This document shows, one piece after another, positions 25,321-35,022 of a stretch of 37,473 nt of DNA; position 1 is the stretch's first letter, and each line of letters begins with the position of its first letter. The notes below the pieces were generated by a model that was not told the DNA's origin, ran no database searches, and worked only from the letters and a program-made list of their open reading frames with translations. The position numbers and the translations under genes were made by a program. The stretch comes from Paenibacillus sp. DMB20 (GTDB lineage Bacteria > Bacillota > Bacilli > Paenibacillales > Paenibacillaceae): positions 3,981 through 41,453 of the forward strand of contig NZ_LAZU01000048.1 in assembly GCF_000987955.1 (NCBI RefSeq), read 5' to 3'.

Positions 25321-27265
25321 TCATCGCCCTTCCGGTTTGCCGCGCTTTTTTCTGGGCCGGGGCGGTTTCTTTTTCAAAATGACCATACTGAGCGGAGGCA
25401 GTTTAATTTCAAGGCTCGACAACTGATCATGCCATGGCACTTTCTCCGTTCTCAGCTCGCCCCCGTTCAATCTGTCCACTCCCCCGAACTCCAGTCGGTC
25501 TGAGCTGAAAATTTCCTCGTAACAACCGCCCTTCGGCATGCCGATCCGGTAACGCTCATGATGCTGAGGCTGGAAGTTGATCACAATAATCAGGGTATCC
25601 CCCGGCTTTTTTTCCTTTCCGCATATACGATACGACGCTTTGCCGTGCATCATGTGCGCAGATCCACTGAAAACCGTCCATCATATGATCGAGTTCCCAA
25701 AGCGCTTTTTGTTCGACATACAGTTGGTTTAATGCGGCCGTATACATCTGTGTCTGACGGTGCGTTTCATAATCCAGCAAAAGCCAGTCAAGCTGCTCCT
25801 GATCCTTCCATTCGATGAATTGACCGAACTCTCCGCCCATAAACATCAGTTTCTTTCCCGGCTGGGTCATGAGATAACCGAGCAGAACCCGGAGCCCTGC
25901 AAATTTTTTGTTCGTAGGTACCGGGCATTTTTATTCAATAGCGATTTTTTTTCCATGCACCACTTCATCATGCGATAAGGGCAGCGTGAAATTTTCCGAA
26001 TAGGCATAACAAATCGGGAATGTCAGCAAATGATGCTTGGCGGGACGACTCCCGAAATCCTGCTCTATGTAAGAAAGCGTATCATTCATCCATCCCATAT
26101 TCCATTTGTAATTGAAGCCTAGCCCGCCATGATGCACAGGCGCGGTCACTCCGTGCCAGGCGCTCGACTCCTCAGCCATCATCAGAGCATGCGGATAGTA
26201 TTCGAATACGGTTTTGTTCAGCTGCTGCAAGAACGCGATCGCTTCCAAATTCTCCAGTCCGCCATGCTCGTTTCGGGAATACTGGTTCTCCGATTTCTCA
26301 AAATCCAGACGGATCATGCTGGTCACCGCATCGACCCGAAGACCGTCAATATGATACATATCCATCCAGAAGATGGCGTTCGAGATGAGGAATGAACGGA
26401 CTTCCGGTTTGGAATAATCGAAAGAAAGCGTCCCCCAGCCCGGCCTCTCGGCTTTCTGCGGGTCTTCGTATTCGAACAGCGGCGCTCCGTCAAACTGACG
26501 AAGCCCATGTGCGTCTTTGGCAAAATGAGCCGGCACCCAATCCAAGATGACCCCGATGCCGGATTGATGAAGACGATCCACCAGATACATGAAATCATGA
26601 GGAGAACCGTAACGGCTCGTCAATGCAAAGAAGCCGGTTCCCTGGTACCCCCAGGACAAGTCGTACGGATGTTCGGCAAGCGGCATGAATTCGACATGCG
26701 TATAGCTCATGTCCAACAGATACGGAATCAGAAGGTCGGCCATCTCGCGATAGGTATAATAACTGCCGTCTTCCTTCTGCCGCCAGGTGCCGAAGTGCAT
26801 TTCATAAATATTCATCGGTTTTTCATACGGAGATTTGACCCTTCTTCTCCAGCTTCCGTCATTCCAACGGTAGCCGGTTAAGTCGGTTACGACCGAAGCG
26901 GTGGACGGTCTTACTTCCGAGGCGAATCCATACGGATCGGCTTTCAGAAACGTCTCTTCGTGAGGCCCGGTAATGTGGTATTTGTAAAAAGTTCCTGCTC
27001 CAATCCCCGGGAAAAAACGACTCCAAATGCCGGAATCGGGTATCTTAAATAATGAGTCCTTTGAGCCGTCCCACCCGTTCCAGTCAGCCGCCAAGCCCAC
27101 ATGATTCGCATGAGGAGCCCACACGGTGAACCGAACGCCTTCCTCGCCGTTCTCCTTGACGGGATGCGCTCCCATCCAGCGGTAGCTGTGAAACAACGTT
27201 CCTTCATGAAAAAGGTAAACAGCTTCCCGACTGATGTTTCCTTCCCATAACGATTGAATAGTCAA
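25321..27265 (-). CDS. glgB: 1,4-alpha-glucan branching enzyme, GH13 (four frame breaks)
   Basis: GlgB makes the alpha-1,6 branches of glycogen. The start is a TTG at 27265 with AGGTG 5 bases upstream. The N-terminal CBM48 domain includes FTVWAPHANHVGLAADWNGW. The barrel has THVEFMPLAEHPYDLSWGYQ, the nucleophile in DGLRVDAV, the acid in MAEESSAW, and LSHDEVVHG. The frame breaks at runs 25945-25952, 25928-25932, 25904-25909 and 25607-25613. One base removed from each gives 646 residues. The first three lie within 49 bases and cancel to a frame shift of three. The C-terminal beta domain and a basic tail (KKKPPRPRKKRGK) follow. Confidence 0.88.
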
Positions 27266-27452
27266 ATCATCACCTGCTTTAAATTTACAATAATAAGGTT
27301 ATTACCCCATTGTAACCAACTTGAAAATAAAAAATGAGACTGAAAAATAAATATGTAATTTTCAAAATAATATTTCAATATAATCGTTTCAAACCCCGAA
27401 AACACCGTTTAAGTATGTACTACGCCAGAAAATTTATTGGGAGGGAAACGTG
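27266..27452. other. Divergent glgB/glgC control region
   Basis: A 187-base AT-rich interval. On the plus strand TATAAT at 27379-27384 is a possible -10 for glgC, but its -35 is poor. For glgB I see no clear promoter. No catabolite-response palindrome was found. Confidence 0.4.
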
Positions 27453-28667
27453 ATGAAAAGAAAAGAGTGCATCGCTATGCTGTTGGCTGGAGGAGAAGGT
27501 AAAAGATTGGCTCCTTTAACGTCGAAGCTGGCCAAACCAGCCGTTCCGTTCGGCGGCCATTACCGTATTATCGATTTTCCTCTCAGCAATTGTGTGAATT
27601 CCGGAATCGATACCGTTGGGGTTCTTACGCAATATGAGGCGGAATCGCTGCATGAGCATATCGGAGAAGGCGAGCCTTGGGGCTTAACCCGATCCGGAGA
27701 AAGCGGAATCGCCCTTCTTCCTTCGTATAATACCGATCAGAGCGAATATTTGGGCACGGCTGACGCGATTTTCAAAAACATCGATTACATTGACCGCCAT
27801 AACCCGGAGCATGTACTCGTCTTATCCGGCGACCACATTTACCATATGAATTACCGAGAAATGCTTGATGCTCACATCAACCAGGGAGCTTCCGCCACCA
27901 TTTCCGTCATGGAGGTCCCATGGGAAGAAGCAAGCCGTTTTGGGGTAATGAGCGTAGACAATGACCTCAAAATCACGGAGTTTGCGGAAAAGCCCGCGAA
28001 ACCGGAAAGCAACCTCGCTTCCATGGGTATTTACCTGTTCCAATGGGACTACCTGAAACAGCATCTGATGGAGGATGCCGCCGACTCGAATTCAAGCCAC
28101 GACTTCGGAAAGGACGTCATACCCAAAATGCTGTCCGGCAACGAAGACCTGTTCGCCTACAGATTCCAGGGCTACTGGCGCGATGTCGGTACGGTAGAAA
28201 GCCTGTGGGAAGCCCATATGGATGTGCTGAATCAAACCGACCTCGTTCTTGAGAAGCAGGAGTGGCCAATGTTTACGCGGCCTTGGCGTACCAAACTGAC
28301 CGCACGCAAAAACCGCTCCGTCGAATTCAGCGAAAGCCTGATCCACGACACCTGTACTTTTGAAGGAAGAGCCAAACGCTCCGTTGTCTTTTGCGGCGCC
28401 GAAATCGGCAAGCTGTCTACCGTGAAGGACAGCGTGGTGATGCCGAATGCCAAAATCGGCAAAGGCGCTCATGTTGAGCATGCCATCATCGGCGAAGGTG
28501 CCGTCATTAAAGACGGCGCGATCGTGAAAGGCTCGACCGGCAACGTGGTTGTGGTTGGACCATACGAAACCGTTATGCCGAAACCGACGGTTCGGACCCA
28601 ACCTTCCCGCCTCCTGCAGGACGTTTACGAAAAGGGACGCCTGCGTGCCAACGTCTCTTCTTCTTAA
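27453..28667 (+). CDS. glgC: Glucose-1-phosphate adenylyltransferase
   Basis: GlgC makes ADP-glucose from glucose-1-phosphate and ATP, the committed step to glycogen. The ATG at 27453 has GGGAGGG 7 bases upstream (the GTG just before it is too close). The 404-residue product has the nucleotide loop MLLAGGEGKRLAPLTSKLAK, the strand LVLSGDHIYHMNY, ITEFAEKPAKPESN, YWRDVGTVESLWEAHMDVLN and a C-terminal left-handed beta helix of IGxGAxV repeats (IGKGAHVEHAIIGEGAVIKD). It is uninterrupted. It is divergent from glgBA, and no glgD or glgP is present. Confidence 0.93.
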   Translation: MKRKECIAMLLAGGEGKRLAPLTSKLAKPAVPFGGHYRIIDFPLSNCVNSGIDTVGVLTQYEAESLHEHIGEGEPWGLTRSGESGIALLPSYNTDQSEYLGTADAIFKNIDYIDRHNPEHVLVLSGDHIYHMNYREMLDAHINQGASATISVMEVPWEEASRFGVMSVDNDLKITEFAEKPAKPESNLASMGIYLFQWDYLKQHLMEDAADSNSSHDFGKDVIPKMLSGNEDLFAYRFQGYWRDVGTVESLWEAHMDVLNQTDLVLEKQEWPMFTRPWRTKLTARKNRSVEFSESLIHDTCTFEGRAKRSVVFCGAEIGKLSTVKDSVVMPNAKIGKGAHVEHAIIGEGAVIKDGAIVKGSTGNVVVVGPYETVMPKPTVRTQPSRLLQDVYEKGRLRANVSSS

Positions 28668-28687
28668 GTTATTCCACCCGCCGGACA

Positions 28688-28764
28688 GAAACTCCTTCGC
28701 CCGGGAATGGACGAAGGAGTAATTCCTAAAAAAAGCGGCCCGAACATCTCGGACCGCTTTTTTT
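28688..28764. terminator. Double hairpin between glgC and the GNAT gene
   Basis: Two stems in series: ACTCCTTCG paired with CGAAGGAGT (28689-28719), then AAAGCGGCCCGA paired with TCGGACCGCTTT (28734-28763). The second has A7 before and T7 after, so it can terminate both convergent genes. Confidence 0.85.
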
Positions 28765-28770
28765 ATGCGT

Positions 28771-29313
28771 TTATGTTGGAATGACCGTCAAAAGCTTCTC
28801 ATACAAATGAACGTATCGGCTTCCCATGCCTTGTTTTGCGATAAAGCGGTATCCCAGCCCACGGTAATAGGCGTTCAGCCCTTCCAAATGAGACACGCAA
28901 TCCAGACGCAAGCCGATCTTTCCTTGGTCGGCGGCCCGAAGCTCGGCAAAGGCAATCATTTTGGTTCCGAGCCCAAGCCCACGGTAAGGCGGAAGGATGG
29001 CCAGCCTATGCAGATAAGCAAACCGGGTGTCATTACGCTCGGCCCAGTAAGAAGGGTCGCTCCCCTGCAGTGTGAACATGCCAACGGACTGACCACGATT
29101 CCGAAGGAGGAATACTTCTCTTTCCCGTAAATATTCGTCCATCAGGGCCGGCGAAAAAATCGAAGGGGTCCATTGATTTCGTCCCTCTCGCACCATCTGT
29201 TCGGCCGTCGTCTGAAGAATATTCAGCATCTCCTCCCTATGCTCAATCCGGGCAAGACCGATGTCAAACATCCCTTTGGAGGTTTCAAATTGATCGATAG
29301 CCTCGAATCCCAT
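28771..29313 (-). CDS. GNAT-family N-acetyltransferase
   Basis: I favour the ATG at 29313 (MGFEAIDQFETSKGMFDIGL, 180 residues) with GGAAGG upstream; an ATG at 29343 is possible. The acetyl-CoA site is LHRLAILPPYRGLGLGTKMI, and motif B follows as RLDCVSHLEGLNAYYRGLGY. It is the last gene behind the histidine kinase, probably cotranscribed. Substrate unknown. Confidence 0.8.
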   Translation of the reverse strand: MGFEAIDQFETSKGMFDIGLARIEHREEMLNILQTTAEQMVREGRNQWTPSIFSPALMDEYLREREVFLLRNRGQSVGMFTLQGSDPSYWAERNDTRFAYLHRLAILPPYRGLGLGTKMIAFAELRAADQGKIGLRLDCVSHLEGLNAYYRGLGYRFIAKQGMGSRYVHLYEKLLTVIPT

Positions 29314-29348
29314 ACCGCTTACCTTCCTTCCCTTCAAGTTCATGCACG

Positions 29349-30806
29349 TCACGCCGGATCTAAGGCCAACGGTTCGTCCGGTCCTTCGCCCCCTGCGGCA
29401 ACACCGTCGGCAACCGGAATTTTGCCTTCCGGTAGCGGTAGTTTAACCTTAACGGTGGTGCCTTGTCCCAGCTCGCTCTCCATTTCCATCGTACCGTGAT
29501 GCAGCTCAACCAGCTGCTGCGTAATGGCAAGTCCGAGACCGGTCCCTCCGTTCAGCGGATTGACCTGAAAGAAACGGTCCTTTACCCGTTTGATATGCTC
29601 TTCACTGATGCCGATCCCGAAATCGCGGACGACCACGGTTACGAACTTTTCCTCCATCTCAAAGGAAAGAAGTATCGTCCCGTTCTCATGCGAGAATTTG
29701 ACGGCATTGTCGACAAGATTGAGGAATACCTGCTTCAATCGGTTGGCATCGCCGTAAATCATGGGCTTCACTTCGGTTTCAAGCTTGATTTGAACCCTTT
29801 TCTTCTCGGCTTTCGCCCATAGGTTCAGCATGATTTCCTGAAGCAGCTCGCGAAGACTGACGATTCCCATCACGAGTTTCATTTCATTCTGCTGAAGCTT
29901 CGAGAAGTCGAGAATCTCTTCCACAAGTCCGATCAAGCGGTCGGTCTCCTTGGTAATGATCTGCATGCCGATCTTGGTTTCGTCCGGATCGTAACCGCCC
30001 GAATTCAGCGTTTCGCTCCAGCCCTTAATGCTTGTCAGCGGGGTCCTCAGCTCATGCGATATGGAGGAGATGAAATCATCCTTGATCTGATTGCTCCGAA
30101 CGATTTCCTGAGCCATGTAATTGAGCGTCGAGGCCAGCTCGCCAAGCTCGTATTTGTAATTTCCTTTGATCCGCACATCGAAGCGGCCTTTGGCCATCTG
30201 GGCCGATACCGCCCGGATGTTGTTGATCGGCTTCACGATCGAGTTCGCAAGTCCGATGCTGAAAGCAAGCACGGTAGCAAGGACCGCCGCACCGATCATG
30301 ATCGCGATCAGCGTCAGATTGAGCAGTTTATCGTTGATCTTTTCAAGGGATGTGACGTAACGGAGCACGTACTGATTGTCCGGCCCATTGTTCAACACGT
30401 GGGATACGGCCATTATGATCTGCCCCGTTCCCTGCTGCTTGCCCACCCATCGGCTGGTATCCCCTGCCAATGCTTGCGTGACATCGCTCGTCCTGATCGT
30501 CATATCGGTCTGAAAGTTATTGGAGCTGATGAGAACCTGTCCGGAAGGGTTCAACAGTTGGAGTTCCGTCCCTGTCAGCTCGAAGTAGGAGATAATCTCC
30601 GTCAGCTTTGCCGTATCATCGTTCAACCGGTATTTTTGATAATAATCGTCGGCAAAGCTGATGTGTTTAGCGATGTAAGTGTACACACTGTCATAATAAT
30701 ACGTTCGCACCGCTAGAAGAAAAATAACCTCAACCAGCAGGAGCGCCATAAACACCACCAGAAAGTAGTGAAGGACGATCTCCCGCCGGATACCTTTTTT
30801 GATCAT
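29349..30806 (-). CDS. Membrane sensor histidine kinase
   Basis: The ATG at 30806 (MIKKGIRREIVLHYFLVVFM) overlaps the response-regulator stop by 4 bases (ATGA), so translation is coupled. The 485-residue kinase has a membrane helix at about 15-37, an external domain of about 130 residues, a second helix (LIAIMIGAAVLATVLAFSIG), HAMP (SIVKPINNIRAVSAQMAKGR), the HisKA box with phospho-acceptor His251 in SHELRTP, the N box NLVDNAVKF and the G boxes DFGIGISEEH and GGTGLGLAI. It ends in an acidic, proline-containing tail. The signal is unknown; the lipoprotein at the head of the operon is a candidate partner. Confidence 0.9.
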   Translation of the reverse strand: MIKKGIRREIVLHYFLVVFMALLLVEVIFLLAVRTYYYDSVYTYIAKHISFADDYYQKYRLNDDTAKLTEIISYFELTGTELQLLNPSGQVLISSNNFQTDMTIRTSDVTQALAGDTSRWVGKQQGTGQIIMAVSHVLNNGPDNQYVLRYVTSLEKINDKLLNLTLIAIMIGAAVLATVLAFSIGLANSIVKPINNIRAVSAQMAKGRFDVRIKGNYKYELGELASTLNYMAQEIVRSNQIKDDFISSISHELRTPLTSIKGWSETLNSGGYDPDETKIGMQIITKETDRLIGLVEEILDFSKLQQNEMKLVMGIVSLRELLQEIMLNLWAKAEKKRVQIKLETEVKPMIYGDANRLKQVFLNLVDNAVKFSHENGTILLSFEMEEKFVTVVVRDFGIGISEEHIKRVKDRFFQVNPLNGGTGLGLAITQQLVELHHGTMEMESELGQGTTVKVKLPLPEGKIPVADGVAAGGEGPDEPLALDPA

Positions 30807-31501
30807 TGGCCCTGACCCTTCCACTTATAGCCGTGACCCCACACCGTTTGCAGAAATTCCGGCTCGGAAGGATTGTTCTCGATTTTCTGGCGAAGTCTGC
30901 GAATGTTTACGTCCACGATTTTCGGATCGCCCATGTACTCCTTGCCCCATACATGATCAAGGAGCACATCGCGGCTGAGCGGCGTATTCTCCTTCTCCAG
31001 AAAGAACTGGACGAGAGAAAATTCCGTCGGGGTAAGTTCCACCGGTTTCCCGTTCTTTTTAAACAGCTTGGATATCAAATCCAGCGTAAACGGCCCCGAT
31101 TGAAACGTTACCTTAGCCGCCCCGGCGCGCTGAACATTAACCCGGCGCAGCAGGGATTGGAGCCTTGCGATCAGCTCGGTCGGGCTGAACGGCTTGCTGA
31201 CATGGTCGTCGGCACCGACGGACAGCGCATAAACCTTGTCCTGCTCCTGCACCTTAGCCGTTAGAAAGATAATCCCGATTCGCTCGTTCGTTTCGCGGAT
31301 CCGGCGGCACACTTCAAAACCGTCAATCCCGGGAACCATCACGTCAAGCAGGGCGATATCGATATCCGGAACCGTCTGGAGCAAATGGAGCGCTTCGTTG
31401 CCGTCACCCGCTTCCAGCACTTCAAAACCATTGCGTTTAAGATTGATTACGATAAAACTTCTTATGGATTCTTCATCTTCCAATATGAGTACTTTACTCA
31501 A
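30803..31501 (-). CDS. OmpR/PhoB-family response regulator
   Basis: A 232-residue regulator. The receiver has the acidic pair in LILEDEESI, the phospho-acceptor Asp53 in IALLDVMVPGIDGFEV and the conserved Lys in HVSKPF. The C-terminal winged helix includes PVELTPTEFSLVQFFLEKEN and VDVNIRRLRQKIENNPSEPE. The start is a TTG with AAAGGGGAAG about 6 bases upstream, 3 bases after the lipoprotein gene ends. It pairs with the kinase that follows. Confidence 0.92.
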   Translation of the reverse strand: MSKVLILEDEESIRSFIVINLKRNGFEVLEAGDGNEALHLLQTVPDIDIALLDVMVPGIDGFEVCRRIRETNERIGIIFLTAKVQEQDKVYALSVGADDHVSKPFSPTELIARLQSLLRRVNVQRAGAAKVTFQSGPFTLDLISKLFKKNGKPVELTPTEFSLVQFFLEKENTPLSRDVLLDHVWGKEYMGDPKIVDVNIRRLRQKIENNPSEPEFLQTVWGHGYKWKGQGQ

Positions 31502-31504
31502 TGT

Positions 31505-32834
31505 CTACTTCCCCTTTCTTTCGATTGGAGCCACGTCGTTGTTGCTCTTCTTCTCATTCTTGCTTAGCTTAAGATCACCTTTATATCCGATGACCTGGTC
31601 CTTATTGCGAACCAGCACCTTCCACTGTTGTTTGGCCTTTTCCCATTCCGAAAGAGAGAAAAATTTCACTTCGGCTACCGTTTTCCCGCTGTCGATCATG
31701 ATGAAATTCAAATATCTCGATTTATTCGAGCTCGGATGAATGGTCACTTTGTTATGCCACTCCTCGGGGAAGTTCAAGAAGAAGCGGTTGTCCATGTCCT
31801 CATATCGCTGCATGACAAACTTCAGGCCTTCCTTCGAATTGGCAAGAGGCGTCTTTCCGTCCCATTGGTAATAGGAGCTAAAATACGGAATTTCTTCGAA
31901 GGTCTTGTTCTCCCACCCCAAAGGTTCCTCCAGCAAACCGATTTCAAGGATCCCGTCTCCGTCGATATCCTGGCTTTCAATCGGAAGTTCCTTATAAGCA
32001 GCGTCTTCCTTCAGGACATCGACCAGCTTCCCGTCTTCCATTACAATCATCCTCGAGGTAGAAGAGGTGGAGACGATCGAAGCGTCCAAGATAATACCTT
32101 CTTTATCTTTCGCGACATTTCCTGAGACAATATTGTAATAACTCTCGATATTTTGTCCCAAGTCCAGCTTGGCGAGCTCTTTAAACGCTTCAATGTCGTG
32201 ATCATACTGGTATGTCGCTATGAACGATAGTTCGTAACTCTGCAGCGAGACAACGGTCAATTCGTTCACCCGGTCCCCGTTCAAATCCGTCACTTCGAAA
32301 TGCGTATACGGCAGCGGGAGCAGCTTCCGCAAAGAATCCCCCGTGAACGTATACACCGCTAGGCCGTTCTGAAGTTCCTTCTCGCCTCGTGAAAATCCGG
32401 CCACGATATCAAGCTTCCCGTCATTCGTGATATCAATGAGATCGAACGATTCAAGCACCGTGCCTTCCCCGTCAAAATCGATCTTTTTCACCCACGTGTT
32501 CCCCTGCTGCTGCAGGATCATACCGTGAATCTGAACTTCTTCATTAGGAGTTCTGTAAAAAAACGACGGCTTCCATCGTACCATCATTATTAAGGTCTTC
32601 GATACGGATGGAGCTGGGATCGGAATCGCTGCGCGGACGGATAATTTCTCCCTTCTCGGCACCGCTAGCATTGATGGCCGACATGACCGCCCCCATCAGC
32701 GTGGCTTTATCCGCCGGCAGATCCGGAGTCGTCATCAACGAGACCGGATCGCTAATAAAGCTGCAGCCGCCAAGAAGCAGCACCAGGAGCCCGGAGGCGG
32801 CCGCTTTCATGATTCTTGATTTCAACAGCATCAT
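31505..32834 (-). CDS. Lipoprotein with FG-GAP/VCBS-like repeats (frame break in A7 run)
   Basis: A lipoprotein signal (MKAAASGLLVLLLGGC, lipobox LGGC) leads into a surface domain. The frame breaks at 32557-32563; with six bases the whole is 442 residues. At least four D-x-(N/D)-x-D/N repeats are seen: DLNNDGTMEAVVFL, DITNDGKLDIVAGF, DLNGDRVNELTVVS and DIDGDGILEIGLLE. These look like calcium-binding loops of FG-GAP/VCBS repeats in a beta-propeller-like fold. It heads the operon with the response regulator and kinase, ending 3 bases before the regulator. I infer a role in sensing or in the envelope response, not established. Confidence 0.75.
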
Positions 32835-32950
32835 CTCTTTTCTATTCCAATCGCCGACGCACCTTCAGGTATGCCGGTTTGTAATTTATGGTACGGGTTC
32901 AACATGTCGATTTCGGCACAGGGAAGGTGGGATGAAACTTACTACCTAAA

Positions 32951-33670
32951 TTATAGTCTGCTCTTTTCGCCGTGCGTCAATCGTCTGCCGGTCACATCGA
33001 CCGCAATTTGTCCGCCGGATAATCCGATAATCCGCGTGCAGTACCGTTCGGCCAGCTCCAGCGGAATAACCGCAATTACCGTAAGTCGTTCTTCCGCGCA
33101 CAAATTTTTCAAGGTTTGAAGAACATGCTCGGCGGATTTGGGATCAAGTCCCATGGTCGGCTCGTCCGCCAAAATGACATTCGCGCCATGAACCAACGCT
33201 CTGGCAATCGCGATTCTCTGCCGTTCGCCGCCGCTAAGCTCGCTTGCTTTACGGTGGGCCTTATCAAGCAGACCCAGATGCTCGATGGTGTCCATGGCGC
33301 CCATGTAATCATCGGAGCGTACCATACCGGTAAGCATCCGCCACCAGGGCGTTTGGCTGGCCTGTCCGATCAGTACGTTTTTCAAAGCGGTCCGGTTCAC
33401 GTTCAGTACGGGATTTTGTTCGAGATAGGCCCATTCACGACGGATCTTCTTTTTCCCGCCCGGCTTCAGCATATCCTCCCCGTCGATCAAAAACCGTCCG
33501 CCGTCCCATTTTTCGCGAAGAGCCAGGCAGCTGAGCAGCAAACTTTTTCCGCTCCCGCTGCCGCCGATTAGACCGATCATTTCCCCTTTTTCCATTTGAA
33601 AGCTTATGTCATTCAACACCGGATTTTTCTCGGTGATTACTTTCTTCTTCAGGCGATCCACTTTAATCAT
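32951..33670 (-). CDS. Orphan ABC transporter ATPase, PhnC-like
   Basis: A 239-residue ATPase with Walker A GGSGSGKSLL, a Q-loop in WAYLEQNPVLNVNRTALKNV, the signature LSGGERQRIAIARALVHG and Walker B VILADEPTMGLDP. The region after the Q-loop (NVLIGQASQTPWWRMLTGMV) is the PhnC pattern. The switch position reads VIAVIPLELAERYC, where the usual His (TVHQ or VTHD) is replaced by Pro-Leu. No permease or binding protein gene is adjacent. A LexA-like palindrome lies 70-90 bases upstream. Loss of the switch His suggests a regulatory or weak ATPase role. Confidence 0.75.
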   Translation of the reverse strand: MIKVDRLKKKVITEKNPVLNDISFQMEKGEMIGLIGGSGSGKSLLLSCLALREKWDGGRFLIDGEDMLKPGGKKKIRREWAYLEQNPVLNVNRTALKNVLIGQASQTPWWRMLTGMVRSDDYMGAMDTIEHLGLLDKAHRKASELSGGERQRIAIARALVHGANVILADEPTMGLDPKSAEHVLQTLKNLCAEERLTVIAVIPLELAERYCTRIIGLSGGQIAVDVTGRRLTHGEKSRL

Positions 33671-33742
33671 ATTTCGTCTCTCTCCCGTCGAGTGTCTTTT
33701 CCTCTACACTCTAGTTTAGAAGAAAGCGAAAGCAAATGCCAT

Positions 33743-33758
33743 GAGAACAAACGTTCTC
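33743..33758. promoter_or_regulatory. LexA-like palindrome upstream of the ABC ATPase
   Basis: GAGAAC and GTTCTC enclose AAAC. The inner GAAC-RNRY-GTTC agrees with the Firmicute LexA box, but the flanking C and G are replaced symmetrically by A and T. It lies between the MFS stop and the ATPase start. Confidence 0.3.
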
Positions 33759-33760
33759 GT

Positions 33761-34933
33761 TTATTGAGTTTGCTTATGCTTAAACAACAGCCCCGAACAT
33801 GCAAATGCAACATACAGGGAACCTAACATAACAAACATGCCTGCCGTCCAGCCGGTTTCCATCAGGCTTCCGCCGATATTCGGACCGATGATGCTGCCTG
33901 CATTAAAGTGAAAGGAAGCCACAACGTTCGCAGCAGGAAGCAAAAGCTTCGGCAGAATATCCGCTGCGTAAGCCAGACCGAGCGAAAAGAAAGAACCGAC
34001 CATTCCGCCCGCAACCGTCAAGAGCACGAGCACGCTCCAATAGTTTGTCCCGGCAAAAGGAATCAGAACAAAACACAGTCCTCCCAAAATCCCCGCAAAC
34101 GTAAGCACTCGTTTACGACCGAACCGGTCGCTCAGAATGCCGAGCGGCAGCTGCAGAATAAGACCGCCGATGCCTACAAACGGAAGCAGCGACGAGATCT
34201 GCTCAATCGTAAAACCGCTACGCAGCCCGTATACCGGGAAGTTGCTGTTGATTCCCGCTTCCATATAACCATACAAAAAGGCCGGGAGCAGCGCGTACCA
34301 GGCTAAAGCATAGCTCCGACGGAAACGGCCTTTCGGGGCGGTCTCGCCAAACGACTGCCGCTCCGGCTTCAAATCCGGAAGTTTGATGAGGACGATCAGC
34401 AGCATGATCAGGAACAGGCCTGCCAAAACCATAAAGGGTACGGCTTCTCCGTACTTCAGCAGCACCATTCCAAGCGGACCGATACTGAACCCAAGCCCGT
34501 ACGACATCCCGTAAAAAGAGATGCTACGCCCCCGGTTTTGGGGGGTCGACATCATAAGCACCCATAACTGTGCCGCATAATGCAGCGCGCTGTCTCCAAT
34601 GCCAACCAGAATCCGCAGCACAAACCATAACGCGATGCTTGGAAACAGCGGAAAAGCAACCAATGAGACCATGACAAGCACAAGTCCCGCGACAATGAGC
34701 TTTTTAAAACCGACGAGACCGAGCACCCTTTCCGCGATCAACGTCATAGCAAACGAACCAACATATAGAGCAGCCGCGTTCATTCCGTTCATGGACGATG
34801 AAACGCCCATCCGCTCCAGGAAAATGGCAAGCACGGGCAGCAGCAGTCCTTGACTGAGCCCCGCCGCGACCACGACAGAAATAAGTATGAGATAATGAAT
34901 TCGCCCATCCCGGGCCTTAGCTGAACCTGACAC
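33761..34933 (-). CDS. MFS transporter
   Basis: I choose the GTG at 34933 with GGAGGAAG upstream, giving 390 residues; the longer frame to 35050 runs through the repeat region. About 12 hydrophobic segments are visible. The loop 8-9 motif is GILSDRFGRKRVL, with TLIAERVLGLVGFKK as the loop 2-3 counterpart, both major-facilitator signatures. This grouping (YfkF/YttB-like drug or metabolite exporters) cannot be refined further. It stands alone, divergent from the ArsR-type regulator, which could be its regulator. Confidence 0.87.
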   Translation of the reverse strand: MSGSAKARDGRIHYLILISVVVAAGLSQGLLLPVLAIFLERMGVSSSMNGMNAAALYVGSFAMTLIAERVLGLVGFKKLIVAGLVLVMVSLVAFPLFPSIALWFVLRILVGIGDSALHYAAQLWVLMMSTPQNRGRSISFYGMSYGLGFSIGPLGMVLLKYGEAVPFMVLAGLFLIMLLIVLIKLPDLKPERQSFGETAPKGRFRRSYALAWYALLPAFLYGYMEAGINSNFPVYGLRSGFTIEQISSLLPFVGIGGLILQLPLGILSDRFGRKRVLTFAGILGGLCFVLIPFAGTNYWSVLVLLTVAGGMVGSFFSLGLAYAADILPKLLLPAANVVASFHFNAGSIIGPNIGGSLMETGWTAGMFVMLGSLYVAFACSGLLFKHKQTQ

Positions 34934-35022
34934 GATAAAACTTCCTCCTCCAACAATTGAGCAACAAATAAAACGCCAAATGAACATTATAGTAGACAAG
35001 CCTGTTCCATACAAGCCATAAT
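34934..35022. other. MFS upstream region
   Basis: It holds the ribosome site and presumably the promoter of the MFS gene; I cannot point to a clear -10/-35 pair. Confidence 0.3.
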
